Below, in pieces: positions 1 through 5,346 of a DNA stretch of 6,928 nt (the stretch's first letter is position 1; the number at the start of each line of letters is the position of its first letter). The translations under genes were made by a program, and so were the position numbers. The stretch lies in assembly GCA_900754495.1 (NCBI GenBank), contig CAAEDC010000209.1, positions 1 through 6,928 on the forward strand, given 5' to 3'. The stretch is from Eggerthellaceae bacterium (GTDB taxonomy: Bacteria > Actinomycetota > Coriobacteriia > Coriobacteriales > Eggerthellaceae). The notes under the pieces are model-generated. The model made no database searches. It was given only the letters and a program-made list of their open reading frames with translations, and had not been told where the DNA came from.

Positions 1-7
1 GCCGTAA

Positions 8-79
8 GCGTAGACAACTCACAGCATGCGGGAGTCATCCCTATTTGTCATCCATTGCGCGTAAACAACGTCATGGCAT
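8..79. repeat. Imperfect direct repeat pair downstream of the B-repeat gene
   Basis: Read on the minus strand, positions 79-59 (ATGCCATGACGTTGTTTACGC over 21 bases, core GTTGTTTACGC) and 27-8 (ATGCTGTGA then GTTGTCTACGC) align at 17 of 21 positions with one single-base gap. The core matches 10 of 11 bases. Both cores lie in the frame of the gene ending at 79, 51 bases (17 codons) apart, and read VVYA in each copy. They may be decayed copies of a coding repeat, or a pair of protein-binding sites. The sequence alone does not decide. Confidence 0.55.
19..78 (-). pseudogene. Possible in-frame relic of a lost B-repeat, 3' of the stop codon
   Basis: Beyond the TAA at 79-81 the same frame stays open for 19 codons to a TGA at 19-21. 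It begins with CHDVVYAQWMTN. The string DVVYAQW is the usual closing strand of Listeria-Bacteroides/InlB B-repeats, which commonly end in a YAQW form. The gene upstream stops within an opening strand (FTVRFLDV), so start and end of one repeat appear to be joined with the middle missing. After the TGA the frame resumes with VVYAYG to the window edge. I infer erosion or internal deletion of a longer repeat region. Chance is possible because the match is only about seven residues. Confidence 0.4.
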
Positions 80-1158
80 TAAACATCTAGGAACCGCACC
101 GTGAATTCGGGAAGCTTCTCGAACACCGCCTGTATGGTGTGGCTTTCCGTGACCCGTTCGAACGTGTAGCTGTCGAGGGGCCCTTGGCTGACGCCGTCGA
201 CGATCACGTCTACGAGGACGTGCCCCGCATCGGGGTCGAACGTGTACGTCTTGTCGTTCTTCCAGCGGATCGGGGTCTCGCCCTCGTCGGAGATCGTCCC
301 TCCCGGCGTCGCGGTCGCGGAGACGATCTGGTCGTCCGCCTTGAACGGCATCAGGAAGTACGTACCGCACGAGTCGCCCTGCCATTCGAGCTGGAACCCC
401 TCCGTGCTCGCGGTGGTGACGAATCCGCTGTTGTAGGTGTCCGTATCGATGCGGGCGGCGGTGAAGCGCGTCGCGTCTTCCGAGATGTCCAGGAAGTTGC
501 CCTCGGGCACCCACACCGTGTCGCCGAAGCCCTGCAGCAGTGTGATCTGCTCCGAGTAGAGCGGCGGATGCTTCACCACGTCGATGTCGACGAACGATAC
601 GAGCATGTTGCCCGCCGCCGGCTGCTCGTCCGCGTGCTTGAGCGTCTCGACCTTCACGCTCATGCGCACGCCCGCATCGCCGCCATCCACCCTGATCGCG
701 TCGAGGCAGAGATACGGTCCTCCGTCGTCGATGAGGGCGAGGCTGTCTGCCTCGCAGTTGGGGAGGATGTCGGAGACCGTGACGCGCAGGTCGATCCCCT
801 CGCCGTCGTCGTCGATCCCCGCGTTTTCCCAGAGCAGCGAGAAGGATCCTTCGATGGACTCGTTCTTGACGGTCGGCTGCGTGTAGGCGATGCAGGTTGC
901 GGGAAGGCCCCAGACGGTCGCCTCGATGCGGGCGAACGAATCCTCGTCGGTGGTGCTGAACGTCGCGTCTTCGAGTTTGAGCGGGTGCTCGATGCTCACC
1001 GTGTCGGGTGGGACGTCCTCGAATCCGCCGCGGTGGAGGGTCGTCGCGTGCGCGAAGATCGGCTGGGCGAGCGAGAGCGTGAGGGCGATGCCGAACAGGA
1101 CGACGGGCAGCGCCGCGCTGAGGGGTCCTTCGGCACGCGGTTCCTTGCGCGTTCTCAT
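79..1158 (-). CDS. Secreted protein with C-terminal divergent InlB B-repeat domain
   Basis: This is a 359-residue exported protein of unknown function. A basic N-terminus and hydrophobic stretch (about 13-36) end in AHA, giving a predicted signal-peptide cut after residue 38. Residues 40-275 are an acidic, probably beta-rich region that I do not recognise, with several scattered cysteines. Residues 280-348 fit the divergent InlB B-repeat/Flg_new_2 pattern: a TPGGTIS start, YTFDPDAGH, VDVIVDGVSQG, then SYTFERV and HTIQAVFE. FTVRFLDV at 352-359 looks like the first strand of a further Listeria-Bacteroides repeat, but a TAA cuts it off. There is no sorting signal or C-terminal helix. The start is fixed by AGGAGGGG at 1166-1173, 7 bases upstream. 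The ATG overlaps the previous gene's stop (ATGA), implying translational coupling. It is last of the visible surface-protein operon. Such repeats occur in adhesins and extracellular matrix-binding proteins, but an adhesin role is only inferred. Confidence 0.85.
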   Translation of the reverse strand: MRTRKEPRAEGPLSAALPVVLFGIALTLSLAQPIFAHATTLHRGGFEDVPPDTVSIEHPLKLEDATFSTTDEDSFARIEATVWGLPATCIAYTQPTVKNESIEGSFSLLWENAGIDDDGEGIDLRVTVSDILPNCEADSLALIDDGGPYLCLDAIRVDGGDAGVRMSVKVETLKHADEQPAAGNMLVSFVDIDVVKHPPLYSEQITLLQGFGDTVWVPEGNFLDISEDATRFTAARIDTDTYNSGFVTTASTEGFQLEWQGDSCGTYFLMPFKADDQIVSATATPGGTISDEGETPIRWKNDKTYTFDPDAGHVLVDVIVDGVSQGPLDSYTFERVTESHTIQAVFEKLPEFTVRFLDV

Positions 1159-1673
1159 GGCTGCGCCCCTCCTCTCGGCCTTTTCATGGCGACGACCGCC
1201 GCTCCCAGCGAGGCGAGCGCGACGGCGGCGACCGTCGCCGCCGCGGTTTCGTCCCCGGTGTCGGCGAGCGGCTCTTTGCGCTCCTCCATCACCACGGGCT
1301 CGCTGTCGCCTTGCTTCACGACGGTGACCTGCGTGCCGGATCGCGGGTCGCTGGATTCTGCGAGCGGTTCGGCATCCGCATCGGATCCCGCCTCCGCATT
1401 GTCCGGATCCGCTCCGCCTGCTTCGGTTGCACCCTGCGCTTCCGATTGACTGTCGAGATTCGGCTCGGAATCGGTGTCGGGAGGCGTTTGCGACTCGGCA
1501 GCGGGATCCTCCTCGCCTTGCGCTGCCTCTTCGTAGACGTTTTGGGACGTCTGGCTCGGCGGGTCGGACTCAGGTGGTTCGTCGGCCCATGCGGCGTTGG
1601 GGAGAAGCGTGGCGAGGGCGATTGCGGCAGCGGCGAGCAGGATCGGGACCGCCGTCGGTTTGATGGCTGCCAT
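1155..1673 (-). CDS. Small LAxTG-anchored, acidic spacer surface protein
   Basis: This is a 172-residue predicted wall-anchored protein without an obvious folded domain. A signal peptide covers residues 1-30 (hydrophobic core 10-24, cut after AWA). Residues 31-110 are a Glu/Asp/Pro/Ser/Gln-rich spacer expected to cross the wall. A short region follows (TQVTVV at 114-119). The C-terminus is a standard sorting signal: LADTG at 136-140, a hydrophobic helix at about 145-163, and a basic tail (KRPR). LAxTG, rather than LPxTG, is the recognition type described for class E sortases of high-GC Gram-positives. No sortase gene is in the window. The gene starts 10 bases after the preceding stop. The weak ribosome site (AAGGG, part of TAAGGG at that stop) suggests re-initiation. 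It overlaps the next gene by 4 bases. It might display or tether its operon partners, which have no anchor of their own. That role is inferred. Confidence 0.85.
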   Translation of the reverse strand: MAAIKPTAVPILLAAAAIALATLLPNAAWADEPPESDPPSQTSQNVYEEAAQGEEDPAAESQTPPDTDSEPNLDSQSEAQGATEAGGADPDNAEAGSDADAEPLAESSDPRSGTQVTVVKQGDSEPVVMEERKEPLADTGDETAAATVAAVALASLGAAVVAMKRPRGGAQP

Positions 1674-1683
1674 CGGGATGCCC

Positions 1684-2424
1684 TTAGGAGGTCACCGTCT
1701 CGGAGGGGGTGCCGGACGGTTCCTTGCCGTCGGCATCGTCAGCGGGCTGGGCGTCTCCCGCGGATGGCTGGCTGTCATCGAGGGGTTGCTCCTCCTGCGT
1801 CGCTTGAGGTGCGTCGTCCGTCTCCTCGGGCTCCTCGGCGGCGACTCCGGATGCCGAGCCCGCCGCGACGGTCCAGCTGATCGTGGCGACGGGGATGGGC
1901 TTGGTGATGTCGTGCGTCAAGCGGGCGACATTGCCGGAAGAATCGATGCTGACTACTTCCGAGCCGCTCCCTTTGTATCCCATGTTAAAACTAGCGTCGG
2001 AAGAGACATCGACTCGGCTCATCGCCGCAAATGCATCAACTTGTTTTTTCGGGCCGAATTGGAAATCAATAATGTTTTGTCCTTCACCTTTCGTCGCATC
2101 AGAGGTGATGTTCCAGTTGCCGGAAGATGTCACGCTCGCTTCCGTCACATGAATCCCGAAAACGCTTTTGTTCACGATCTGGCATGCCGAGGGGGTCGGC
2201 CCCGTCAACGTGCCGTCCGCCGCCACGTAGAACGGCAATTCGGTGGGGACGTCGTACTCGATCACCGATGAGGGATTCGCCTCCACGGTGACCTGCGTCG
2301 TTCCGGCGTTCGCCCATGCGGACGTCGGCAGGCACATCAGGCTGAGGGCTCCCGCGCACGCGACCGCACCGATCCTCCATCGAAGGTGGGGCATGCGCTC
2401 GATCGGTCTTCTCGTCGTCTTCAT
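1684..2424 (-). CDS. Secreted beta-rich surface protein with acidic C-terminal tail
   Basis: This is a 246-residue exported protein that I cannot name. The N-terminus is basic (KTTRR, RWR) with a hydrophobic core at 18-35 and AWA/ANA cleavage sites after residue 38 or 40. Residues 41-190 look like a beta-sandwich of alternating hydrophobic and polar strands. A strand pattern (VTVEANPSS, VPTELPFYV, then DGTLTGP, then a VNKSVFGIHV strand) recalls fibre- or WxL-like surface proteins of Gram-positives. That resemblance is from memory and needs a profile search. Residues 194-246 are an acidic Pro/Glu/Asp/Gln-rich tail with no sorting motif or helix. The ATG is supported by AAAGGA at 2431-2436, 6 bases upstream. 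An internal Met at residue 11 has no such site. The gene follows a 155-base spacer and runs closely into the anchored protein at 1673. The core is locally AT-richer than its surroundings: 18 of 50 bases are G/C at 2041-2090. Confidence 0.82.
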   Translation of the reverse strand: MKTTRRPIERMPHLRWRIGAVACAGALSLMCLPTSAWANAGTTQVTVEANPSSVIEYDVPTELPFYVAADGTLTGPTPSACQIVNKSVFGIHVTEASVTSSGNWNITSDATKGEGQNIIDFQFGPKKQVDAFAAMSRVDVSSDASFNMGYKGSGSEVVSIDSSGNVARLTHDITKPIPVATISWTVAAGSASGVAAEEPEETDDAPQATQEEQPLDDSQPSAGDAQPADDADGKEPSGTPSETVTS

Positions 2425-2467
2425 CTGTCTTCCTTTCCCGTCGGGGGTGTGTCGATCGTTTCCGGAT

Positions 2468-2484
2468 GCTTCCCGTTCGGAAGC
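2468..2484 (-). repeat. Small hairpin after the minigene
   Basis: GCTTCC and GGAAGC form a perfect 6-bp stem with a 5-base loop, starting seven bases past the minigene stop in transcription order. No T-run follows on either strand, so it is not a typical intrinsic terminator. It lies 44 bases before the start codon at 2424 and could influence translation or mRNA stability. Confidence 0.45.
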
Positions 2485-2490
2485 GTCAGG

Positions 2491-2499
2491 TCATCTCAT
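2491..2499 (-). other. Two-codon minigene ATG-AGA-TGA with its own ribosome site
   Basis: On the minus strand AAAGGAG sits 7 bases before ATG AGA TGA, as good a start context as the real genes have. A second overlapping frame (ATG ACC TGA) begins within it. AGA is a rare codon in most GC-rich genomes. This could be a translated leader element, the decayed start of a lost gene, or chance. Nothing in the sequence proves translation. Confidence 0.35.
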
Positions 2500-2579
2500 A
2501 GGCAGTCTCCTTTCCGGGATCGAGCAGGATGGTCTAAGACGTGCCGCTCGCGTATGGCCATCTGCCTCATCGGGGGACC

Positions 2580-3116
2580 CTAGGCGTTCGTCGTGGCGCC
2601 GTTCGAAGTGATCTGGACCTCGACCGACGAGGGGCTTCCCGACGGCTCGCCGGTTTCGGGATCGAGCCCCTGCACCGTGATGACCGCCGCGCCGGCAACG
2701 GCTCCTTCCGCCGCGCAGGAGGTGACCTCCTGGCCGGGATCGATGCGGCCGGATTCATGGATCGTCTCGCCGTCCTGCGAGATCGTGAACGACTGGGCAA
2801 GGCGGTTGTCCTCGTCGTTGATCACGCGCAGGCTCAGCGTCCCGTCCTCCTGCAAGGTGCAGATGGGGGAGACGGCGACCGTCATCATCGACTCTTTCAC
2901 TTGGCGGTCGAGCTCGGCTTGGATGCTCATGATGTCCGAGCCTTGGTACGTCGATGCGGTCGCGCCCGGATCCCCGGCGCGGGGCAGCAGGCTCCAGATC
3001 GCCAGCGCGGCGGCAGCCGCTGCGAGCACCGCGGCGCCTACGAGCGCGACGCGGGCCGTCCTCGTCTTGGCGCCGTTCCCGTTGCTCCGCGTGCGTTTGC
3101 GTGCCGATGCCCTCAT
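2580..3116 (-). CDS. Membrane-anchored protein with small external Ig-like domain
   Basis: This is a 178-residue predicted type II (N-in) membrane protein. Residues 1-22 are strongly basic (RKRTRS, KTRTAR). Residues 23-44 are one Ala-rich hydrophobic helix with no good signal-peptidase site, so I read it as an uncleaved anchor. After a linker with an amphipathic stretch (62-78, IMSIQAELDRQVKESM) comes a domain of about 95 residues with a beta-sandwich look: TVAVSPICTL, LSLRVIND, FTISQDGETIHESGRIDPGQ, VITVQGLDPETGE. Cys86 and Cys134 could form a disulphide. A segment like GETIHESGRIDPGQ is, from memory, common in unnamed exported proteins of gut Firmicutes and Actinobacteria. The frame is open upstream to 3296, but AAGGAGGA at 3121-3128 stands 4 bases before this ATG and the extension is Arg-rich noise, so this start is chosen. 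Probably first gene of the surface operon. The function is unknown; assembly or membrane tethering of the secreted partners is only a guess. Confidence 0.8.
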   Translation of the reverse strand: MRASARKRTRSNGNGAKTRTARVALVGAAVLAAAAAALAIWSLLPRAGDPGATASTYQGSDIMSIQAELDRQVKESMMTVAVSPICTLQEDGTLSLRVINDEDNRLAQSFTISQDGETIHESGRIDPGQEVTSCAAEGAVAGAAVITVQGLDPETGEPSGSPSSVEVQITSNGATTNA

Positions 3117-3184
3117 GGGGTCCTCCTTGCTGCGTCTCTGCCGGAGGAGGGGCGATCGTGCCGGGGCATCGAGTCTCGTCCCTT

Positions 3185-3223
3185 CACACGGCAAGGCGGA
3201 CGCACCCCGCGTCCGCCTGTGTG
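3185..3223 (-). repeat. Strong leader hairpin upstream of the membrane-anchored gene
   Basis: GGCGGACGC (3195-3203) and GCGTCCGCC (3209-3217) form a perfect 9-bp GC-rich stem with a 5-base loop. CACAC (3185-3189) and GTGTG (3219-3223) can extend it past an asymmetric internal bulge. It ends about 70 bases before the start codon at 3116. No T-run follows on either strand. It could be an attenuator-like or mRNA-stabilising leader structure, a non-canonical terminator or a protein-binding palindrome. Confidence 0.6.
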
Positions 3224-3497
3224 GATAGTGGCGCCGTAGGACGCTGCCGCTCGCCATGCGCTGGGCACCGCGCCGACTGCGTCCCCGGCAGGGCAATCCT
3301 AGGAGGGCGGGCGCGCGTCGGAGCCGCGGGGGAGACGGCTGCAGCGCATGCCGATCTCACGCGGATCCGCTGCGGATGGCGCGCGGATCATGAAGCGATC
3401 CGGCGAGAGACTCATATTGCGGATTCAGGGGCGTTAGGCGGGGGAGCGCCTCCCTGTCGCGTCGTCGGCTCGCCACTGGGCGGCTCGAACGCCCTCG

Positions 3498-3616
3498 GAG
3501 GGTGCGGCGACAACCGATCGGCGCCGTGCGCGGAGCCGCCGAACGACGTCGGAAACAGCGGCGACGATCCGGAAGCAGCGGCGACCCGGAAGCGTCGGCG
3601 ACCCGGTAGCGGCGAC
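3498..3616. repeat. Degenerate short repeat cluster, unit about GGAAGCAGCGGCGAC
   Basis: Four adjacent units are visible at 3551-3565, 3571-3585, 3588-3602 and 3605-3616. They vary around GGAAGCAGCGGCGAC and the last is three bases short. The spacers are GATCC, CC and CC. A diverged outlier (GGAGGGTGCGGCGAC) is at 3498-3512. The cluster lies about 75 bases upstream of the -10 box at 3690. Slippage-born simple sequence or an array of activator sites would both fit. Confidence 0.6.
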
Positions 3617-3666
3617 CTGGCCTGCGCTGTGCGGCGGCCTCCCGTTTACGGCGAGGTAACCGTTCC

Positions 3667-3695
3667 GCGACCGCCCCGTCCTGCTTGGATATACT
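3667..3695 (+). promoter_or_regulatory. Likely sigma70-type promoter of the zinc-ribbon gene
   Basis: The -10 box TATACT (3690-3695) matches the consensus at 5 of 6. It stands out in very GC-rich DNA, about 48 bases before the start codon. The -35 at 17-base spacing (GCGACC, 3667-3672) is weak, matching only the central GAC. Transcription would start near 3702. Confidence 0.5.
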
Positions 3696-3718
3696 TGCCT
3701 TCAAGCCGGATTAAGGCA
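3696..3718. repeat. Inverted repeat at the predicted transcription start
   Basis: TGCCTT (3696-3701) and AAGGCA (3713-3718) are exact inverted half-sites separated by 11 bases, directly downstream of the -10 box. The position suits an operator or a small 5' mRNA hairpin. Six-base arms can arise by chance. Confidence 0.3.
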
Positions 3719-3742
3719 GTCGAACGACGATTGGAGGAACCG

Positions 3743-4036
3743 ATGAAGTGCCCCCTTTGCAATGTCGATCTGGTCATGAGCGAACGCCAGGGAGTCGAGA
3801 TCGATTACTGCCCGCAGTGCCGCGGTGTGTGGCTGGACCGCGGCGAGCTCGACAAGATCATCGAGCGCTCGGCGGCCGCCGCGCCCGCGTATGAGGAGCG
3901 CCGCGACTACGATCGCGAGCGCAAGCGCGATTACGACCATGATCGGGATCATGACAAGCGCTACGACGACTACAAGAAGAAGAAAAAGAAGCGTCCCGGA
4001 AGCTTCCTCGAGGACCTTTTCGAGTTCGGAGACTGA
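3743..4036 (+). CDS. zf-TFIIB zinc-ribbon protein
   Basis: This is a 97-residue cytoplasmic protein. Residues 1-40 are a complete zf-TFIIB domain: CPLC at 3-6, then GVEIDYCPQCRGVWLDRGEL with the second Cys pair at 23 and 26. The four cysteines should bind one zinc. Residues 50-87 are a highly charged low-complexity stretch of Asp/Tyr/Arg/His, then a run of six Lys at 79-84. The tail SFLEDLFEFGD is a hydrophobic, acidic end of a kind I recall in this family. The biochemical role is not established. GGAGGA at 3733-3738, 4 bases before the ATG, fixes the start. The frame is open upstream to 2954, but that stretch is noncoding. It is transcribed alone, between its own promoter and a strong terminator. 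Confidence 0.9.
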   Translation: MKCPLCNVDLVMSERQGVEIDYCPQCRGVWLDRGELDKIIERSAAAAPAYEERRDYDRERKRDYDHDRDHDKRYDDYKKKKKKRPGSFLEDLFEFGD

Positions 4037-4042
4037 TGATGA

Positions 4043-4075
4043 GAAGAGCGCCGGCCCTCGGGACCGGCGCTCTTC
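4043..4075. terminator. Bidirectional intrinsic terminator between convergent genes
   Basis: GAAGAGCGCCGG (4043-4054) and CCGGCGCTCTTC (4064-4075) form a perfect 12-bp stem with a 9-base loop. It begins six bases after the zinc-ribbon gene's stop and lies 56 bases beyond the stop of the minus-strand transferase gene. Only short T's follow (CGTTG on the plus strand, TCATCATC on the minus strand), but the stem is strong and well placed to serve both. Confidence 0.85.
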
Positions 4076-4130
4076 GTTGAACGGCAATGGCGCGCATCAG
4101 GCGGGGACATGCGCGGGGGCCCGCTTGCGC

Positions 4131-5273
4131 CTATTCGTCCTCTTCGGGGTCGTCGTGCGCGGCGTCGCGCTTGCGCCGTGTGGAGGGGCGCGGGTTGTAG
4201 TGGTGCTTCAGAACCGAGCCCAAAAGGCGCAGCCGCACGATGAAGAACGCCGACACGCCCAAGGCGAGCAAGGCGAAGGGTATGCGCGCGAAGCCGCGCA
4301 TCTCGGTGATGAAGATCGCGCAGATCGCCAGGATCGCCGTCCATCCCCACATGATCAGCACCGTCTTGCGCTGGCTGAAGCCCTCTTTCAAAAGCTGGTG
4401 GTGGATGTGGCCGCGGTCGGCTTTCTGGATGGGCTGGTGCGCCCTCCGCCTGCGGATGATGGCGGCCGCGGTGTCGATGATGGGCACGCCCGCCACGATG
4501 ATCGGGACGAACAGCGAGACGAACAGCGCCGAGCGCGCGGTGGCGAACAGGGAGACGACGCCCAGCGACATGCCGAGCAGAAGCGACCCCGAATCGCCCA
4601 TGAAGATCGACGCGGGGTAGAAGTTGTAGCGCAAAAAGCCGACGCAGATGCCCACGAGCGCGGCGCAGAGCAGGGCGGCGTCGATGCGCATCGTGATGGT
4701 CGCGAAGATGAAGATGGTGAACGCGGCGATGGCGGTGATGCCCGACGCGAGCCCGTCGAGGCCGTCGATCAGGTTGATGATGTTGGTGAAGGCCACCAGG
4801 TAGAAGACGGTCAAGGGATAGGCGAACCACCCGAAGAAGATATAGCCGGAACCGAAGGGGTTGTGCATGTCGTCGAGAAGCAGGCCCGAGGCGGCGATGA
4901 TGGAGGCGGCGACGATCTGGCCGGCGAGCTTGACGATGGGCTTGAGGTCCATGATGTCGTCGATGACGCCGACGGCGAACACGAGGAACACGCCCGCCGC
5001 TATGCCGGGGTAGAAGAAGCGCTCCCCCAAGGGGGAGAGGAAGCCGAAGCGCCATCCGAAGAAGTTGACGCCGATGTAGATCGCGAAAAGCGCCGCCACG
5101 AGGCCGCAGAACATGGCGACGCCGCCGAGGCGGGCGATGGGGATCCGGTTGACGCGGCGCTCGCTGGGATAGTCGACGGCGTCGATGCGGAAAGCGACGT
5201 AGCGCACCAGGGGGATGAGGGCGATCGTCACGATGCAGGCAACAAGCGCAACCACGGCAAACTGAAGCCACAT
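4131..5273 (-). CDS. WecA/TagO-type polyprenyl-phosphate HexNAc-1-phosphate transferase
   Basis: This 380-residue multi-pass membrane enzyme belongs to the WecA/TagO/MraY superfamily. It moves a HexNAc-1-phosphate (usually GlcNAc) from UDP-sugar to undecaprenyl phosphate on the cytoplasmic face, starting a lipid-linked glycopolymer such as teichoic acid, capsule or arabinogalactan-type linker. All hallmark motifs are visible: RVNRIPIARLGG (40-51), the acidic pair and partner in VGVIDDIMDL (Asp105, Asp106, Asp109), NIINLIDGLDGLASG (164-178), IFMGDSGS (223-230), PIIDT (264-268), and the basic loop with HIHHQL (289-294). About ten or eleven helices are evident. HIHH and the absence of MraY-specific features favour the WecA/TagO branch. 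The last 25 residues or so are a charged cytosolic tail (RRKRD, PEEDE). The start is backed by AAAGGGGGA at 5281-5289, 7 bases upstream. It diverges from a glycosyltransferase that may act in the same pathway. Confidence 0.95.
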   Translation of the reverse strand: MWLQFAVVALVACIVTIALIPLVRYVAFRIDAVDYPSERRVNRIPIARLGGVAMFCGLVAALFAIYIGVNFFGWRFGFLSPLGERFFYPGIAAGVFLVFAVGVIDDIMDLKPIVKLAGQIVAASIIAASGLLLDDMHNPFGSGYIFFGWFAYPLTVFYLVAFTNIINLIDGLDGLASGITAIAAFTIFIFATITMRIDAALLCAALVGICVGFLRYNFYPASIFMGDSGSLLLGMSLGVVSLFATARSALFVSLFVPIIVAGVPIIDTAAAIIRRRRAHQPIQKADRGHIHHQLLKEGFSQRKTVLIMWGWTAILAICAIFITEMRGFARIPFALLALGVSAFFIVRLRLLGSVLKHHYNPRPSTRRKRDAAHDDPEEDE

Positions 5274-5346
5274 CGTGCGTTCCCCCTTTCCAGATGTCGG
5301 TTTATGTTCGGTAGGAGTACGCCCCTGCGCAAAGCTCCGACGAGTT

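Larger units (their letters stand above)
2425..2579 (-). promoter_or_regulatory. 155-base leader between two surface genes
   Basis: This noncoding gap lies between the TAG at 2580-2582 and the ATG at 2424. In transcription order it holds a strong ribosome site (GGAAAGGAG, 2508-2516), a two-codon reading frame (2491-2499), a 6-bp-stem hairpin (2468-2484) and the AAAGGA site of the next gene. I found no convincing -35/-10 pair and no hairpin with a T-run. Read-through from the upstream gene is therefore likely, but not shown. Confidence 0.5.
3117..3742. other. 626-base divergent intergenic region
   Basis: No credible gene lies between the divergent starts at 3116 (minus) and 3743 (plus). It contains a strong hairpin (3185-3223), a degenerate 15-bp repeat cluster (3498-3616) and the promoter of the zinc-ribbon gene (about 3667-3695). 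Open frames here encode Arg/Pro-rich strings typical of GC-rich noncoding DNA. I found no good promoter for the minus-strand gene, although its leader must start here. The length leaves room for an undetected small RNA or regulator sites. Confidence 0.6.

Noticed and set aside
139..1449. 436-codon open frame on the plus strand
   Set aside because: It lies opposite two genes with signal peptides, ribosome sites and an ATGA overlap. Its product is Arg/Val/Asp-rich with no motif, typical of antisense frames in GC-rich DNA.
2532..2540. GTCTTAGAC palindrome between surface genes
   Set aside because: Four-base arms with one central base are too short to separate from chance.
1155..3116. Sortase-assembled pilus operon
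   Set aside because: I see no sortase, no pilin motif with the expected lysine, no E-box, and only one sorting signal among the four proteins, so a classical pilus is not supported.
3117..3296. 60-residue N-terminal extension of the membrane-anchored protein
   Set aside because: The extension is Arg/Pro-rich, covers the strong hairpin and would bury the basic end and helix. The AAGGAGGA site points to the ATG at 3116.
3357..3704. 115-codon minus-strand frame in the divergent spacer
   Set aside because: About a quarter of its residues are Arg, it has no motif, it starts within the predicted start region of the zinc-ribbon transcript, and it contains the tandem repeats. I treat it as noncoding.
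5022..5037. CTCCCCC/GGGGGAG palindrome within the transferase gene
   Set aside because: Only two bases separate the arms, and it encodes the ordinary LSPLGE loop. Best seen as codon coincidence.
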